From an archaeon (lineage in GTDB: Archaea > Thermoproteota > Nitrososphaeria > Nitrososphaerales > UBA183), in NCBI GenBank assembly GCA_021786335.1, contig JAJYNM010000006.1, positions 1-13,611 of the forward strand: DNA of 13,611 nt, given 5' to 3'. The notes under the pieces were generated by a model. That model did no database searches and had not been told where the DNA came from. It was given only the letters and a program-made list of their open reading frames with translations. Each line of letters begins with the position of its first letter. Position 1 is the first letter of the stretch. A program made the position numbers and the translations under genes. This document shows, one piece after another, positions 6,217-13,499 of the stretch.

Positions 6217-7614
6217 ATGCTGGAAGCAGACGTAGCCATAATCGGGGGAGGGCCCGGAGGTTATGTATGTGGAATCAGGTCTGCCCAACTCGGCCTGAAG
6301 ACCGTCGTCATAGAGGCAGACAAGCTCGGAGGAGAGTGCCTGAACTATGGGTGCATCCCGTCGAAGTCCCTCATAACAGTTTCAAAGCTGGTCGACAAGG
6401 TCAAGGAAGCCGAGAGTTTCGGCCTGAAGGCGACCGGGGTTTCGGTGGACTTCGCCCAGCTGCAGAAGTGGAAGTCCGAGGTAGTTTCAAAACTCGTCAG
6501 CGGGGTGGAGGGGTTGCTCCGCGGCTATCACGCCACAGTCGTTTTTGGGATGGCCGAGGTGGTGTCCAAAGACCGGCTGGAGGTCGCTACTTCCCAGGGG
6601 AAGGAGGAGGTCTCGTTCAAGAACCTTGTGATTGCTACAGGCACACGGACGTCGGCCCTGCCGGGCCTCGAGTTCGACGGCGACCTGGTGATAAGCTCGA
6701 AGGAAGGGCTCGAACTGAAGGGCGCCCCTAGCCGACTGGTGATAGTGGGGGGAGGCGCCATAGGGCTGGAGTTCGCCTCGATGTTCCAGAAGCTTGGAAG
6801 CCACGTCACGGTTGTAGAGATAATGAATCAACTCCTCCCGGGGAGCGACCCAGAGGTCGTCAGAGTGGTCCAAAGAAAGCTTGAAGCGAGAGGCGCGAAG
6901 GTCCACCTGAAGTCGAAAGTCGTTCGCATCGTAAAGAAGGACTCTGAAGCCGAGATAGAGGTGGAGACACCTGGGGGGAGAACCACCATCACTGCAGACA
7001 AGGTCCTCGTGAGCGTCGGGAGGAAGCCTAGGACGGAAAAGCTCAACCTTGCTGCCCTCGGAGTTCAGACCGACCCGAAGGGATACGTCATCGCGAACGA
7101 AAGAATGGAGACGAACGTCCATGGGATCTTCGCTATCGGGGACGTTAGAGGCCCCCCTCTTTTGGCTCACAAGGCTTCCAAGGAAGGGATAGTGGCGGCG
7201 GAGTGCATCGCTGGTCTCCCTTCTGCCGCGGACTGGAAAGTCGTTCCGGAGGCGGTCTTCTGCGACCCCGAAGTGGCGAGCGCCGGCCTGAGCGAGGCGA
7301 AGGCCATTGAAGCAGGGTACAGGGTGAAACGGAGTCGGTTCCAATTCGCGGCGTTAGGGAGGGCGCTCTCGGCGGGGGAGCCTGAGGGATTCGTCAAGGT
7401 AATCGCGAACGAAGAGGGAGGGCTCGTCCTGGGTGTCCAGATAGTCGGCCCAGATGCCTCGAATCTGATAAGCGAGGTGGCCCTCGCGATTGAGATGGGG
7501 GCTACCGTAGAGGACATCGCCATGACAATCCACCCCCATCCCACTCTGCCGGAGGCGATCATGGAAGCTTCCGAAGCCGCGGCTGGCCACCCTGTCCACC
7601 AGCTCAGGACATGA
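6217..7614 (+). CDS. lpdA: Dihydrolipoyl dehydrogenase (E3)
   Basis: FAD enzyme that reoxidises dihydrolipoyl-E2 with NAD+. Its 465 residues match the family length. The FAD-binding loop GGGPGGY is at 10-16, the redox-active disulfide C41-X4-C46 in GGECLNYGCIPSK, the NAD-binding GGGAIG at 178-183 with E201 at the end of the second strand (typical of NAD+ preference), the second FAD motif GIFAIGDV at 303-310, and the catalytic His441-X4-Glu446 pair in HPHPTLPEA. GGECLNYGC differs slightly from the common GGTCLNVGC. The ATG is 55 nt after the E2 stop, behind its own TATA-like element. The stop overlaps the lipB start as ATGA, so the two are translationally coupled. A role in a glycine cleavage system elsewhere in the genome is also possible. 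Confidence 0.96.
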   Translation: MLEADVAIIGGGPGGYVCGIRSAQLGLKTVVIEADKLGGECLNYGCIPSKSLITVSKLVDKVKEAESFGLKATGVSVDFAQLQKWKSEVVSKLVSGVEGLLRGYHATVVFGMAEVVSKDRLEVATSQGKEEVSFKNLVIATGTRTSALPGLEFDGDLVISSKEGLELKGAPSRLVIVGGGAIGLEFASMFQKLGSHVTVVEIMNQLLPGSDPEVVRVVQRKLEARGAKVHLKSKVVRIVKKDSEAEIEVETPGGRTTITADKVLVSVGRKPRTEKLNLAALGVQTDPKGYVIANERMETNVHGIFAIGDVRGPPLLAHKASKEGIVAAECIAGLPSAADWKVVPEAVFCDPEVASAGLSEAKAIEAGYRVKRSRFQFAALGRALSAGEPEGFVKVIANEEGGLVLGVQIVGPDASNLISEVALAIEMGATVEDIAMTIHPHPTLPEAIMEASEAAAGHPVHQLRT

Positions 7615-8249
7615 GTTGCTTCCTCTTCGACCTCGGCACCGTGGAGTACGGCCCGGTTCTGGAGTTCCAGAAGAGGCTCGCCGCCAGGAGAGCCAAAGGC
7701 AAGATCCCTGACTCCCTGATACTGGTCGAGCATCCACATGTGGTCACCCTGGGTCGGAAGACGAGTCCTGATAACTTCAAGCCACAGAGTATACCCGTCT
7801 TCCAGGTAGAGCGCGGCGGCGACGCCACCTACCACGGCCCAGGCCAGCTGGTCGGCTATCCAGTGTTTCTCCTGAATGACCATGATGTCCGCCGCCATGT
7901 CCGAAGCATAGAGGAAGCGATCATCAGGTCTGCCGCCGCCTACGGCGTCGACGGGGGACGGCTCGAAGGGCACCCAGGCGTCTGGGTCCGCGGGAAGAAG
8001 CTCGCCTCCATAGGCGTGGCGGTCGCAGACTGGGTCTCCTATCATGGGTTCGCGCTCAACGTCAACACAGACCTGAGCTACTTCGACCTCATCAGGCCCT
8101 GCGGCCTCGACCCATCCACGATGACTTCGATGCAGAAGATACTTGGAGGGCCCCTTCCGTTCGAGGAGGTCAAAGCGCGTTTCATCAAGGAATATTCGGC
8201 CGTCACTGGAATGGAGTTCTCGCGCCAGCGTCTGGATTACAACCTTTAG
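7611..8249 (+). CDS. lipB: Octanoyl-[acyl carrier protein]:protein N-octanoyltransferase
   Basis: Transfers an octanoyl group to the lipoyl lysine of acceptor proteins such as E2, the first step of de novo lipoylation. The 212-residue protein has the family landmarks: the ERGGDATYHGPGQLVGYP block (67-84), the catalytic lysine K130 in GKKLASIG, and the acyl-accepting cysteine C164 in RPCGL. The ATG overlaps the E3 stop by 4 nt (ATGA). Together with lipA at the other end of the locus it gives a complete LipB-LipA pathway beside the enzyme that needs it. The classical donor, octanoyl-ACP, comes from bacterial-type fatty acid synthesis, which archaea generally lack, so the true donor here is open. 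A lipoate ligase is a less likely reading because the LipB Cys/Lys pair is intact. Confidence 0.94.
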   Translation: MSCFLFDLGTVEYGPVLEFQKRLAARRAKGKIPDSLILVEHPHVVTLGRKTSPDNFKPQSIPVFQVERGGDATYHGPGQLVGYPVFLLNDHDVRRHVRSIEEAIIRSAAAYGVDGGRLEGHPGVWVRGKKLASIGVAVADWVSYHGFALNVNTDLSYFDLIRPCGLDPSTMTSMQKILGGPLPFEEVKARFIKEYSAVTGMEFSRQRLDYNL

Positions 8250-8256
8250 GCGACAA

Positions 8257-8264
8257 GATTTTAG
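8257..8264 (+). promoter_or_regulatory. TATA-like element of the aldehyde dehydrogenase gene (leaderless spacing)
   Basis: GATTTTAG is centred about 27 nt before the ATG at 8288, in the 38-nt spacer after lipB. The spacing predicts transcription from at or near the start codon, so this gene probably has its own transcript and is not simply the tail of the lipoate locus. Confidence 0.5.
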
Positions 8265-8287
8265 CACACGGTCCGGCGGCTGTTCCC

Positions 8288-9889
8288 ATGCCCAAGAGGT
8301 CTGCCACTTCCAGGCGCAAGGTTGCCCGCAAGGTCACCTACATCACGCTCTTCGCCGACGAAAGCCTCAATCCGAAATACGAGGCTGCCCTGAAACGCCT
8401 CGAAGAGAACCTCGGTCAGAGCCACCCGATGCACATCGGCGGCAAAGAGGTGTGGTCGGAGGCGGGGGAGTTCGAGGTCCGGACCCCCATAGACACGTCC
8501 ATGGTAGTCGGTAGGTTCCAAACAGGGACCAGGGAGCACGCGAAGGCTTCAATCGCCGCGGCAAGGAAGGGGTTCGAAGTCTGGAGCGCGAGGCCCTGGC
8601 AGGACAGGGTGCGCGCTTTCGATAGGTACGCGAAGCTTGTGGATGAGAGAAAGTTCGACATCGCGGCCGTGATAACCTACGAGGTAGGAAAGAACAGGCT
8701 CGAGGCATTGGCCGAGTGCTGGGAGGCCATGGACGCTGTGAAGTATTATGCCAGGATGATGAGGAAGGAAGATGGTTACTCTCTAGCCATGGGGCCAGGA
8801 GGCCCGGGCGAACGCAACATGGATGTCCTGAAACCACATGGGGTGTGGCCCATCATATCACCGTTCAACTTCCCGTTCATGCTCGCGAATGGGATGGCCA
8901 TGGGAGCCTTGATGACTGGAAACTCGGTGATACTGAAGCCGACGAGCGCAGCGCCGCTCACCGGCCTTATGTTGTATCACCTCTACGTAGATTCCGGCGT
9001 CCCTCCGGGGGCGGTCAACTATGTGACAGGCCCAGGCGGGAACTTCGAGGACGAATTCGTCTCCAGCCCAGACGTGGACGGGATAGCGTTTACCGGCTCA
9101 AGGGATGTCGGGATGAGACTCTTCAGGCGCTTCCACACGGAACAGCCCTACCCCAAGCCCATTCTCTTGGAGATGGGGAGCAAGAACCCGACTATCGTCA
9201 CCGCGAAGGCAGACATTGCCAAAGCAGTAGAAGGCATCGTCCGAGCAGCCTTCGGCTACGGCGGCCAGAAGTGCAGCGCGACTTCGCGGGTCTACGTGCA
9301 GAATGGGGCGAAGGACAAGTTCCTCGCCGCGCTGAAAGAAAGGGTCGATAGAGTGGCGGTGGGCGACCCTAGGGAGAAGGATACGTTCATGGGACCAGTA
9401 ATCAACGCCAAGGCGGTAGATACATTCAGGAGGGCGGTCGAAGACGCGAAGCTGTCTGGGGCGCGCATAGTCTCTGGTGGAACGGTCCTCGATGGGAAGA
9501 TAGAGAAGAGCGGTTTCTATGTCTCCGCAACAGTGGTGGCAGACCTCCCTGAGGAGAGTCGGCTTGTCAAGGACGAGCTGTTCGTCCCATTCGTGGTCGT
9601 GAACGGGTTCTCGGATCTGGACGAAGCGCTCAATATGGCGAACTCGACGGACTACGGCCTCACCGCCGGGATATTCACCAAAGACAGGAAAGAGATCAAG
9701 AGGTTCTTCGATGGCATAAAGTTCGGCGTGACTTACGCGAACAGGAGCGGCGGTTCGACCACGGGGGCGTGGCCTGGTGCCCAGTCGTTCACCGGTTGGA
9801 AGGCGAGCGGCGCGACGGGGAAGGGAGTTGGTAGTCCCTTCTATCTACTGACGTTTCTCAGGGACCAATCACAGACCGACGTGGTATAG
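8288..9889 (+). CDS. 1-pyrroline-5-carboxylate dehydrogenase-like aldehyde dehydrogenase
   Basis: NAD(P)-dependent oxidation of glutamate semialdehyde to glutamate is the likely reaction, the last step of proline breakdown. The 533-residue protein matches the P5CDH subgroup from its N-terminus (VTYITLFADESLNPKYE) through EVGKNRLEALAE. Aldehyde dehydrogenase residues are present: N194 in SPFNFP, K217 in LKPT, FTGS (268-271), general base E295, nucleophile C329 in GGQKCSA, and E430. The usual MGGKNP around the base reads MGSKNP. The first 14 residues are basic and serine-rich. The gene follows lipB by 38 nt with its own TATA-like element and ends directly against a minus-strand gene. No proline dehydrogenase is in the window, so the substrate rests on family resemblance; another semialdehyde is possible. 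Confidence 0.85.
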   Translation: MPKRSATSRRKVARKVTYITLFADESLNPKYEAALKRLEENLGQSHPMHIGGKEVWSEAGEFEVRTPIDTSMVVGRFQTGTREHAKASIAAARKGFEVWSARPWQDRVRAFDRYAKLVDERKFDIAAVITYEVGKNRLEALAECWEAMDAVKYYARMMRKEDGYSLAMGPGGPGERNMDVLKPHGVWPIISPFNFPFMLANGMAMGALMTGNSVILKPTSAAPLTGLMLYHLYVDSGVPPGAVNYVTGPGGNFEDEFVSSPDVDGIAFTGSRDVGMRLFRRFHTEQPYPKPILLEMGSKNPTIVTAKADIAKAVEGIVRAAFGYGGQKCSATSRVYVQNGAKDKFLAALKERVDRVAVGDPREKDTFMGPVINAKAVDTFRRAVEDAKLSGARIVSGGTVLDGKIEKSGFYVSATVVADLPEESRLVKDELFVPFVVVNGFSDLDEALNMANSTDYGLTAGIFTKDRKEIKRFFDGIKFGVTYANRSGGSTTGAWPGAQSFTGWKASGATGKGVGSPFYLLTFLRDQSQTDVV

Positions 9890-10294
9890 CTACAGCGGGA
9901 GCACGAAGAGCACCGCGGCCGCAGCGATGTCGATGGGCCACCAGACGGGGACTTCCATCCTCCCCACCCTGAAGCTCCCCATCAGCGTGGTTGTCCAGTC
10001 GTTCTTGGAGACAAGACTCCCCCTCCAGACGAAGTAAACCATGTCTTCTAGGACTGCCAAGAAGAGCGTATCACCTGCCCACGCAGTAAGTGAGGACGCG
10101 TACGAGGCGATTACGAACAGGGGGAGCAGCAGGTAGAGATGGTAGGGGGATATCTGCCAGAAGACCGGCTTCTCCACGAAGCCCTCGGCCGTCCTCGTCC
10201 AGTCACGCTCATACCTGTTGACGTACCTGTACTCTATCCCGGCATAGACTACACCGAAAGCAATGACCCTGATGAAAGCCACAGGGTCGAACAA
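9890..10294 (-). CDS. Small integral membrane protein of unknown function
   Basis: I do not recognise this 134-residue protein. It has about four hydrophobic segments (residues 5-20, 50-69, 73-91, 117-134), the last ending at the C-terminus. A charged, aromatic loop (about 21-48, rich in Arg, Tyr, Trp and Glu) separates the first two, and a second polar loop lies at 92-116. The start is TTG at 10294 (or GTG at 10282): an in-frame TAA two codons further upstream excludes anything longer. The gene begins 1 nt after the uS19 stop, so it is probably the last gene of the ribosomal transcript. Its stop abuts the stop of the convergent aldehyde dehydrogenase with no spacer. Coding is supported by the uninterrupted frame, the membrane-like composition and the snug fit between neighbours. 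Confidence 0.7.
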   Translation of the reverse strand: MFDPVAFIRVIAFGVVYAGIEYRYVNRYERDWTRTAEGFVEKPVFWQISPYHLYLLLPLFVIASYASSLTAWAGDTLFLAVLEDMVYFVWRGSLVSKNDWTTTLMGSFRVGRMEVPVWWPIDIAAAAVLFVLPL

Positions 10295-10295
10295 T

Positions 10296-10691
10296 TCATT
10301 TTAGCGGCACGTAAAGACTAGAGCGACTTGCACCGATGCCAGGGGTGCCGTGTACGACTTTCTTGTTAGTGATCACGTACTCCCCAAGATATCTTCCGAT
10401 CATCTCAGGTTTGACTTCCAGTGGAACGAATTCCCTCCCATTGTGGACCGCTATGGTGAGCCCCACCATTGTCGGGAGGATAATCATGTCTCTGGCGTGG
10501 GTCTTTATCTGATTCTGGAGTTTCCCTTCCTTGGTGGCCCTGGCGTCTTCGAGGAGTTTCCGTTTGTCCTCGGACACCCCACGGTTAAGGGAGCGCCGTG
10601 CTCTAGATGGCAGGAGCTCCAGAAGTGCCTCGGTAGACATGGAGTTGAGCTCCTCGATGGTCTTCCCTCTGTATCTGAACTCTTTGGGCAT
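10296..10691 (-). CDS. rpsS: Small-subunit ribosomal protein uS19
   Basis: Component of the 30S subunit head that contacts 16S rRNA and the tRNA region. The 131-residue length and motifs are archaeal: PSRARRSLNRG (28-38), HARDMIILPTMVG, VHNGREFVPLEV, PEMIGRYLGEY and the C-terminal PGIGASRSSLYVPLK. Its ATG touches the uL2 stop codon directly (TAG-ATG), so translation is probably coupled. It is the last ribosomal gene of this cluster. The usual next genes, uL22 and uS3, are absent. Confidence 0.97.
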   Translation of the reverse strand: MPKEFRYRGKTIEELNSMSTEALLELLPSRARRSLNRGVSEDKRKLLEDARATKEGKLQNQIKTHARDMIILPTMVGLTIAVHNGREFVPLEVKPEMIGRYLGEYVITNKKVVHGTPGIGASRSSLYVPLK

Positions 10692-11432
10692 CTACTCAGA
10701 AACCTCGGCACTGGCTCTGGCCAATCTCTTCCTTCCCGTCTTCCTGGGCGCTATTAACCCTACTTTCCTTCCAGGTGGGGCGTTCCTGGAGGTGCTGGTC
10801 GACTTGCCCGGATGCTGATGCCTACCGCCTCCGAACGGGTGGTACACCACCGCCATCGCTATGCCCCTCATTCGTGGGTAGACGCGTCCTGACGCCCTCA
10901 TGGCATGGTGCCTCGCCCCCGCAATCAGGAACGGCTTCTCTCTCCTTCCGCCCCCCGCCACCTCGCCGACTGTAGCCCTGCACATATCGCTGACCAGGAT
11001 GTTCTTACCCGAGGGCAGCTTGATGATTGCCCTACCGTTCGCCTTCGAGAATAGGACGGCTGAGGTTCCAGAGGCCCTGACAAGCCTCCCTCCATCCCCT
11101 GGTCGGATTTCGACGTTGCAGACTCTGGTCCCCTCTGGGATACGAGACAGCGGCATGATGTTCCCGCCATCGATCTGCGAGGTCGGCCCGAGGGACACCT
11201 GCTGCCCCACTGACATCCCGGCGACAGCAGGGACATAGGTGTACCTGTCCCCTTCGAGCTTGAGCTGAGCCAAGGGCGCACTCCTGCCGCGTTCGTCCAG
11301 TATCGCGGTCACGGTCGCCTGCCCTCCGGACCCAGGCTTCGGGTAGCGGACAGGCGCGATCTTCCCCTTTATGGGTGCCCTGAATTGTATCCCTGCCTTC
11401 CCGCGCCTACGTTGAAGTATCCTCTTGCCCAC
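10692..11432 (-). CDS. rplB: Large-subunit ribosomal protein uL2
   Basis: Large-subunit protein at the peptidyl transferase region and subunit interface. The 246-residue sequence starts MGKRILQRRRG, has the GDGGRL and LPSGK segments, and carries the conserved histidine as H198 in HPFGGGRHQH. The residues just before it read AMAVVYHP where many uL2 proteins have AMNPVDHP or AMNAVDHP. The GTG start is forced: the uL23 TAA lies in frame one codon upstream (TAA-GAA-GTG). It is 3 nt after uL23 and directly abuts uS19. Confidence 0.97.
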   Translation of the reverse strand: MGKRILQRRRGKAGIQFRAPIKGKIAPVRYPKPGSGGQATVTAILDERGRSAPLAQLKLEGDRYTYVPAVAGMSVGQQVSLGPTSQIDGGNIMPLSRIPEGTRVCNVEIRPGDGGRLVRASGTSAVLFSKANGRAIIKLPSGKNILVSDMCRATVGEVAGGGRREKPFLIAGARHHAMRASGRVYPRMRGIAMAVVYHPFGGGRHQHPGKSTSTSRNAPPGRKVGLIAPRKTGRKRLARASAEVSE

Positions 11433-11435
11433 TTC

Positions 11436-11702
11436 TTACACCAGCCCCATCTTGGTCGCCAATTCGGCGGCCTTGCCAGCTTCGGTCAACCTAACGAACG
11501 CTTTCTTCCCCCTGGTCGTCCTTGAAGTGTTCACAGAGTCCACCTCGACCTCATAGAGGGCCTGCACGGCACTCGCTATCTGGGTCTTGGTAACCCTGTC
11601 TTCAACGACGAAGCATAGTTTGTTCTCGCGCTCGATCTGGTCGAAGGTCCGCTCTGTAACGTAGGGCCTCTTCAGAATCTTCTGGGCGTCTTCAAGCCGC
11701 AT
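11436..11702 (-). CDS. rplW: Large-subunit ribosomal protein uL23
   Basis: Binds 23S rRNA near the exit of the peptide tunnel, where SRP and other nascent-chain factors dock. The 88 residues match archaeal uL23: RPYVTERTFDQIERENKL near the N-terminus, then VTKTQIASAVQALYEVEVDSVNT and the basic TTRGKKAFVRL. The ATG directly follows the uL4 stop (TAG-ATG), consistent with coupled translation in one operon. Confidence 0.96.
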   Translation of the reverse strand: MRLEDAQKILKRPYVTERTFDQIERENKLCFVVEDRVTKTQIASAVQALYEVEVDSVNTSRTTRGKKAFVRLTEAGKAAELATKMGLV

Positions 11703-12497
11703 CTACGACGCCACACCCCTGGCTCTAGAGCCTAGCGCGCTGAGCGCCGATTCAGTCCAAATCGTGAGCCTCCCAGGAACCCCCCCTGGCGCCAATTCCA
11801 AGACGCTTAGGCTCTCGACCCGTGTGACCGCGACACCGGGTATCCCTCCGGCGGCCTTCCCGACACCCCTGTCATTGGTCACGACAATCAGCGGTCCCAC
11901 ACCCGTCCGGTACACCCTCCCCCTAAGGCGCCCCTTCCCTGAGTTGCGTTTGACGTGAGAGTCGACCCTTTGGAGCTCTTCCTTCAATTCGACCTTCTCT
12001 AGGAAGGAGACGAGATCGCCGGTCTTCTCTACAGTCTCTATGTCGTCCGCGACCACCAATGGAAGAGCGATCTTTGCTACCCTGTGCCCCCTGGATCTGA
12101 CGGCGTCGACGTTGGCGGTGTAGGCGATTGCAGAGTTGGTGGCTAACCTGTTCTCCTTCTTGTTCACACCCAGATGAATCACCTTCTCAGCTCTTGGGGG
12201 ATGAGGAAGGCGACCCTTTACCACGCTCGCTACCCCGGCGGCGACGCCACTCTTCGAATACCTCTCTCCCTTGACCCTCGGAATTCTTGATTGCCCAGTC
12301 CCGGTAGGTGGGCTGTGGGTCTCCGCGGTAGTCCTCTCGCCGGCCATAGGATCCCTCCCCTTCGGCTGGATGCTGTGTGACCCCACCAACCAGAACATCC
12401 TCTTCACCAGGTCAGACCTGAGCGCGGTGGAAAACACAGCAGGGACCTCAACCTCGCCCGCCGGCTTGCCGTTCAGGTCGATGACTTCCGCCTTCAT
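11703..12497 (-). CDS. rpl4: Large-subunit ribosomal protein uL4 (archaeal/eukaryotic type)
   Basis: Early-assembly 23S rRNA-binding protein that lines part of the peptide tunnel. It has 264 residues in the longer archaeal/eukaryotic form: a central basic loop, HPPRAEK at 99-105, NKKENR at 112-117 and RGHR at 136-139. The ATG overlaps the uL3 stop by 4 nt (ATGA read on the minus strand), and the stop abuts uL23. Confidence 0.97.
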   Translation of the reverse strand: MKAEVIDLNGKPAGEVEVPAVFSTALRSDLVKRMFWLVGSHSIQPKGRDPMAGERTTAETHSPPTGTGQSRIPRVKGERYSKSGVAAGVASVVKGRLPHPPRAEKVIHLGVNKKENRLATNSAIAYTANVDAVRSRGHRVAKIALPLVVADDIETVEKTGDLVSFLEKVELKEELQRVDSHVKRNSGKGRLRGRVYRTGVGPLIVVTNDRGVGKAAGGIPGVAVTRVESLSVLELAPGGVPGRLTIWTESALSALGSRARGVAS

Positions 12498-13447
12498 CTG
12501 CTCCTCGCCACCGTGCTAACTTCTATCACTTGGGGAGGGTTCTGGTTCTTCGAGAACCCCCTCGCCCTCATCCTGACCATGACGAATCTTCTCGCCGGCC
12601 CAGGAACCGAGCCCCTCACTACTGCATAGTCCGCCGTCACGTTGCCGAAGTGCTCAAACCCGCCACTGGGTGTCACCGGGTTCGCCGAGGCGTTTCCGAC
12701 TAGCAGGATTCTCTTCCCAGTTTCAGTCCTTTGATGGAAGCCCATCTGCCCTGCCCTTGCGATGGTGTACATCACTGCCGCAGGGTGCCACGGCCCTATG
12801 ACTCCGACAGCCCTGACGCTCTTCCTGGACTTGTGCTGCTTCCTCTTGACGCCAAACCTCGTAATCGGGCCCTCGTACCCCTTTCCTTTGGTGATGCCGA
12901 GGACATCCACATACATCCCCGCTTTGAACATGTCAGTGAACTTTACCTTCTTGCCAATCAACCCTAGCACAAACTCTGTCTGCCCTTTGATGTCCCCCCC
13001 GGACACCCCCACCTCCATCACTATGGGTTTCTTTTGCGAGAGACCGACGTCACGGGGGATTGAAGACACCAGCGCTGCCACCCTGCTGACCTTGTCGACT
13101 GGTAACTTGTCCGAGCCGGTCTGGTTCCCCTGCTTCACGTCAGCTATGGCCATGTCCTGACCGTTTTCGTGCTTGTATAGCCTTAGGCCGATTATCTGCG
13201 AGTCTGGGAGGGCGAGGACACTGGATAGGTTGAACAGCGGCTTGCCAAAATTAGGGGTCTTTGCCCTATCGTCCACAGTGATTACATGGGCGGTCCCGGC
13301 CTTGTAACCCGGGAAACCCAGAAGCGTCGGCTTTTCCGACTCTACCTTGGGCCATGTCCTGATTCGGGGGATGAGGCTCTTGGCGCGGCCTCTTGGCCTG
13401 TACGCGAGGCTGCCTCTGCGGGGCGCAGAATGCTTCCTATGTCCCAA
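12494..13447 (-). CDS. rpl3: Large-subunit ribosomal protein uL3
   Basis: 23S rRNA-binding protein that reaches into the peptidyl transferase region and starts 50S assembly. The 317 residues are archaeal in form: the N-terminus MGHRKHSAPRRGSLAYRPRGR, DVLGITKGKGYEGPITRFGV at 181-200, and GFHQRTETGKR at 236-246. The TTG start is forced, because an in-frame TAG lies three codons upstream and the conserved N-terminus begins exactly at the TTG. An imperfect Shine-Dalgarno sequence (GGAAGGT, 13464-13458) sits 10 nt before it. It is the first gene of the minus-strand ribosomal unit, behind a TATA-like element at 13494-13499. Confidence 0.97.
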   Translation of the reverse strand: MGHRKHSAPRRGSLAYRPRGRAKSLIPRIRTWPKVESEKPTLLGFPGYKAGTAHVITVDDRAKTPNFGKPLFNLSSVLALPDSQIIGLRLYKHENGQDMAIADVKQGNQTGSDKLPVDKVSRVAALVSSIPRDVGLSQKKPIVMEVGVSGGDIKGQTEFVLGLIGKKVKFTDMFKAGMYVDVLGITKGKGYEGPITRFGVKRKQHKSRKSVRAVGVIGPWHPAAVMYTIARAGQMGFHQRTETGKRILLVGNASANPVTPSGGFEHFGNVTADYAVVRGSVPGPARRFVMVRMRARGFSKNQNPPQVIEVSTVARSR

Positions 13448-13493
13448 TTCACGCTAAACCTTCCTTTTCCTAGGGCCCGTTTTACGGTTCGCA

Positions 13494-13499
13494 CTTAAG
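13494..13499 (-). promoter_or_regulatory. TATA-like element of the ribosomal protein operon
   Basis: On the minus strand AAGCTTAAGTG, with CTTAAG as its core, lies about 50 nt before the uL3 start codon. This predicts a leader of some 20-25 nt carrying the GGAAGGT Shine-Dalgarno-like sequence. It contrasts with the leaderless-looking metabolic genes of the window. It overlaps the stop codon of the ORF at the right edge. Confidence 0.4.

Noticed and set aside
6487..7344. Minus-strand open frame of 285 codons opposite E3
   Set aside because: It is a shadow of the dihydrolipoyl dehydrogenase gene, has low-complexity translation and no recognisable domain.
7167..8267. Minus-strand open frame of 366 codons opposite the E3 end and lipB
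   Set aside because: It lies antisense to two genes with intact family motifs, its product resembles no family I know, and long antisense frames are common in GC-rich DNA with this codon bias.
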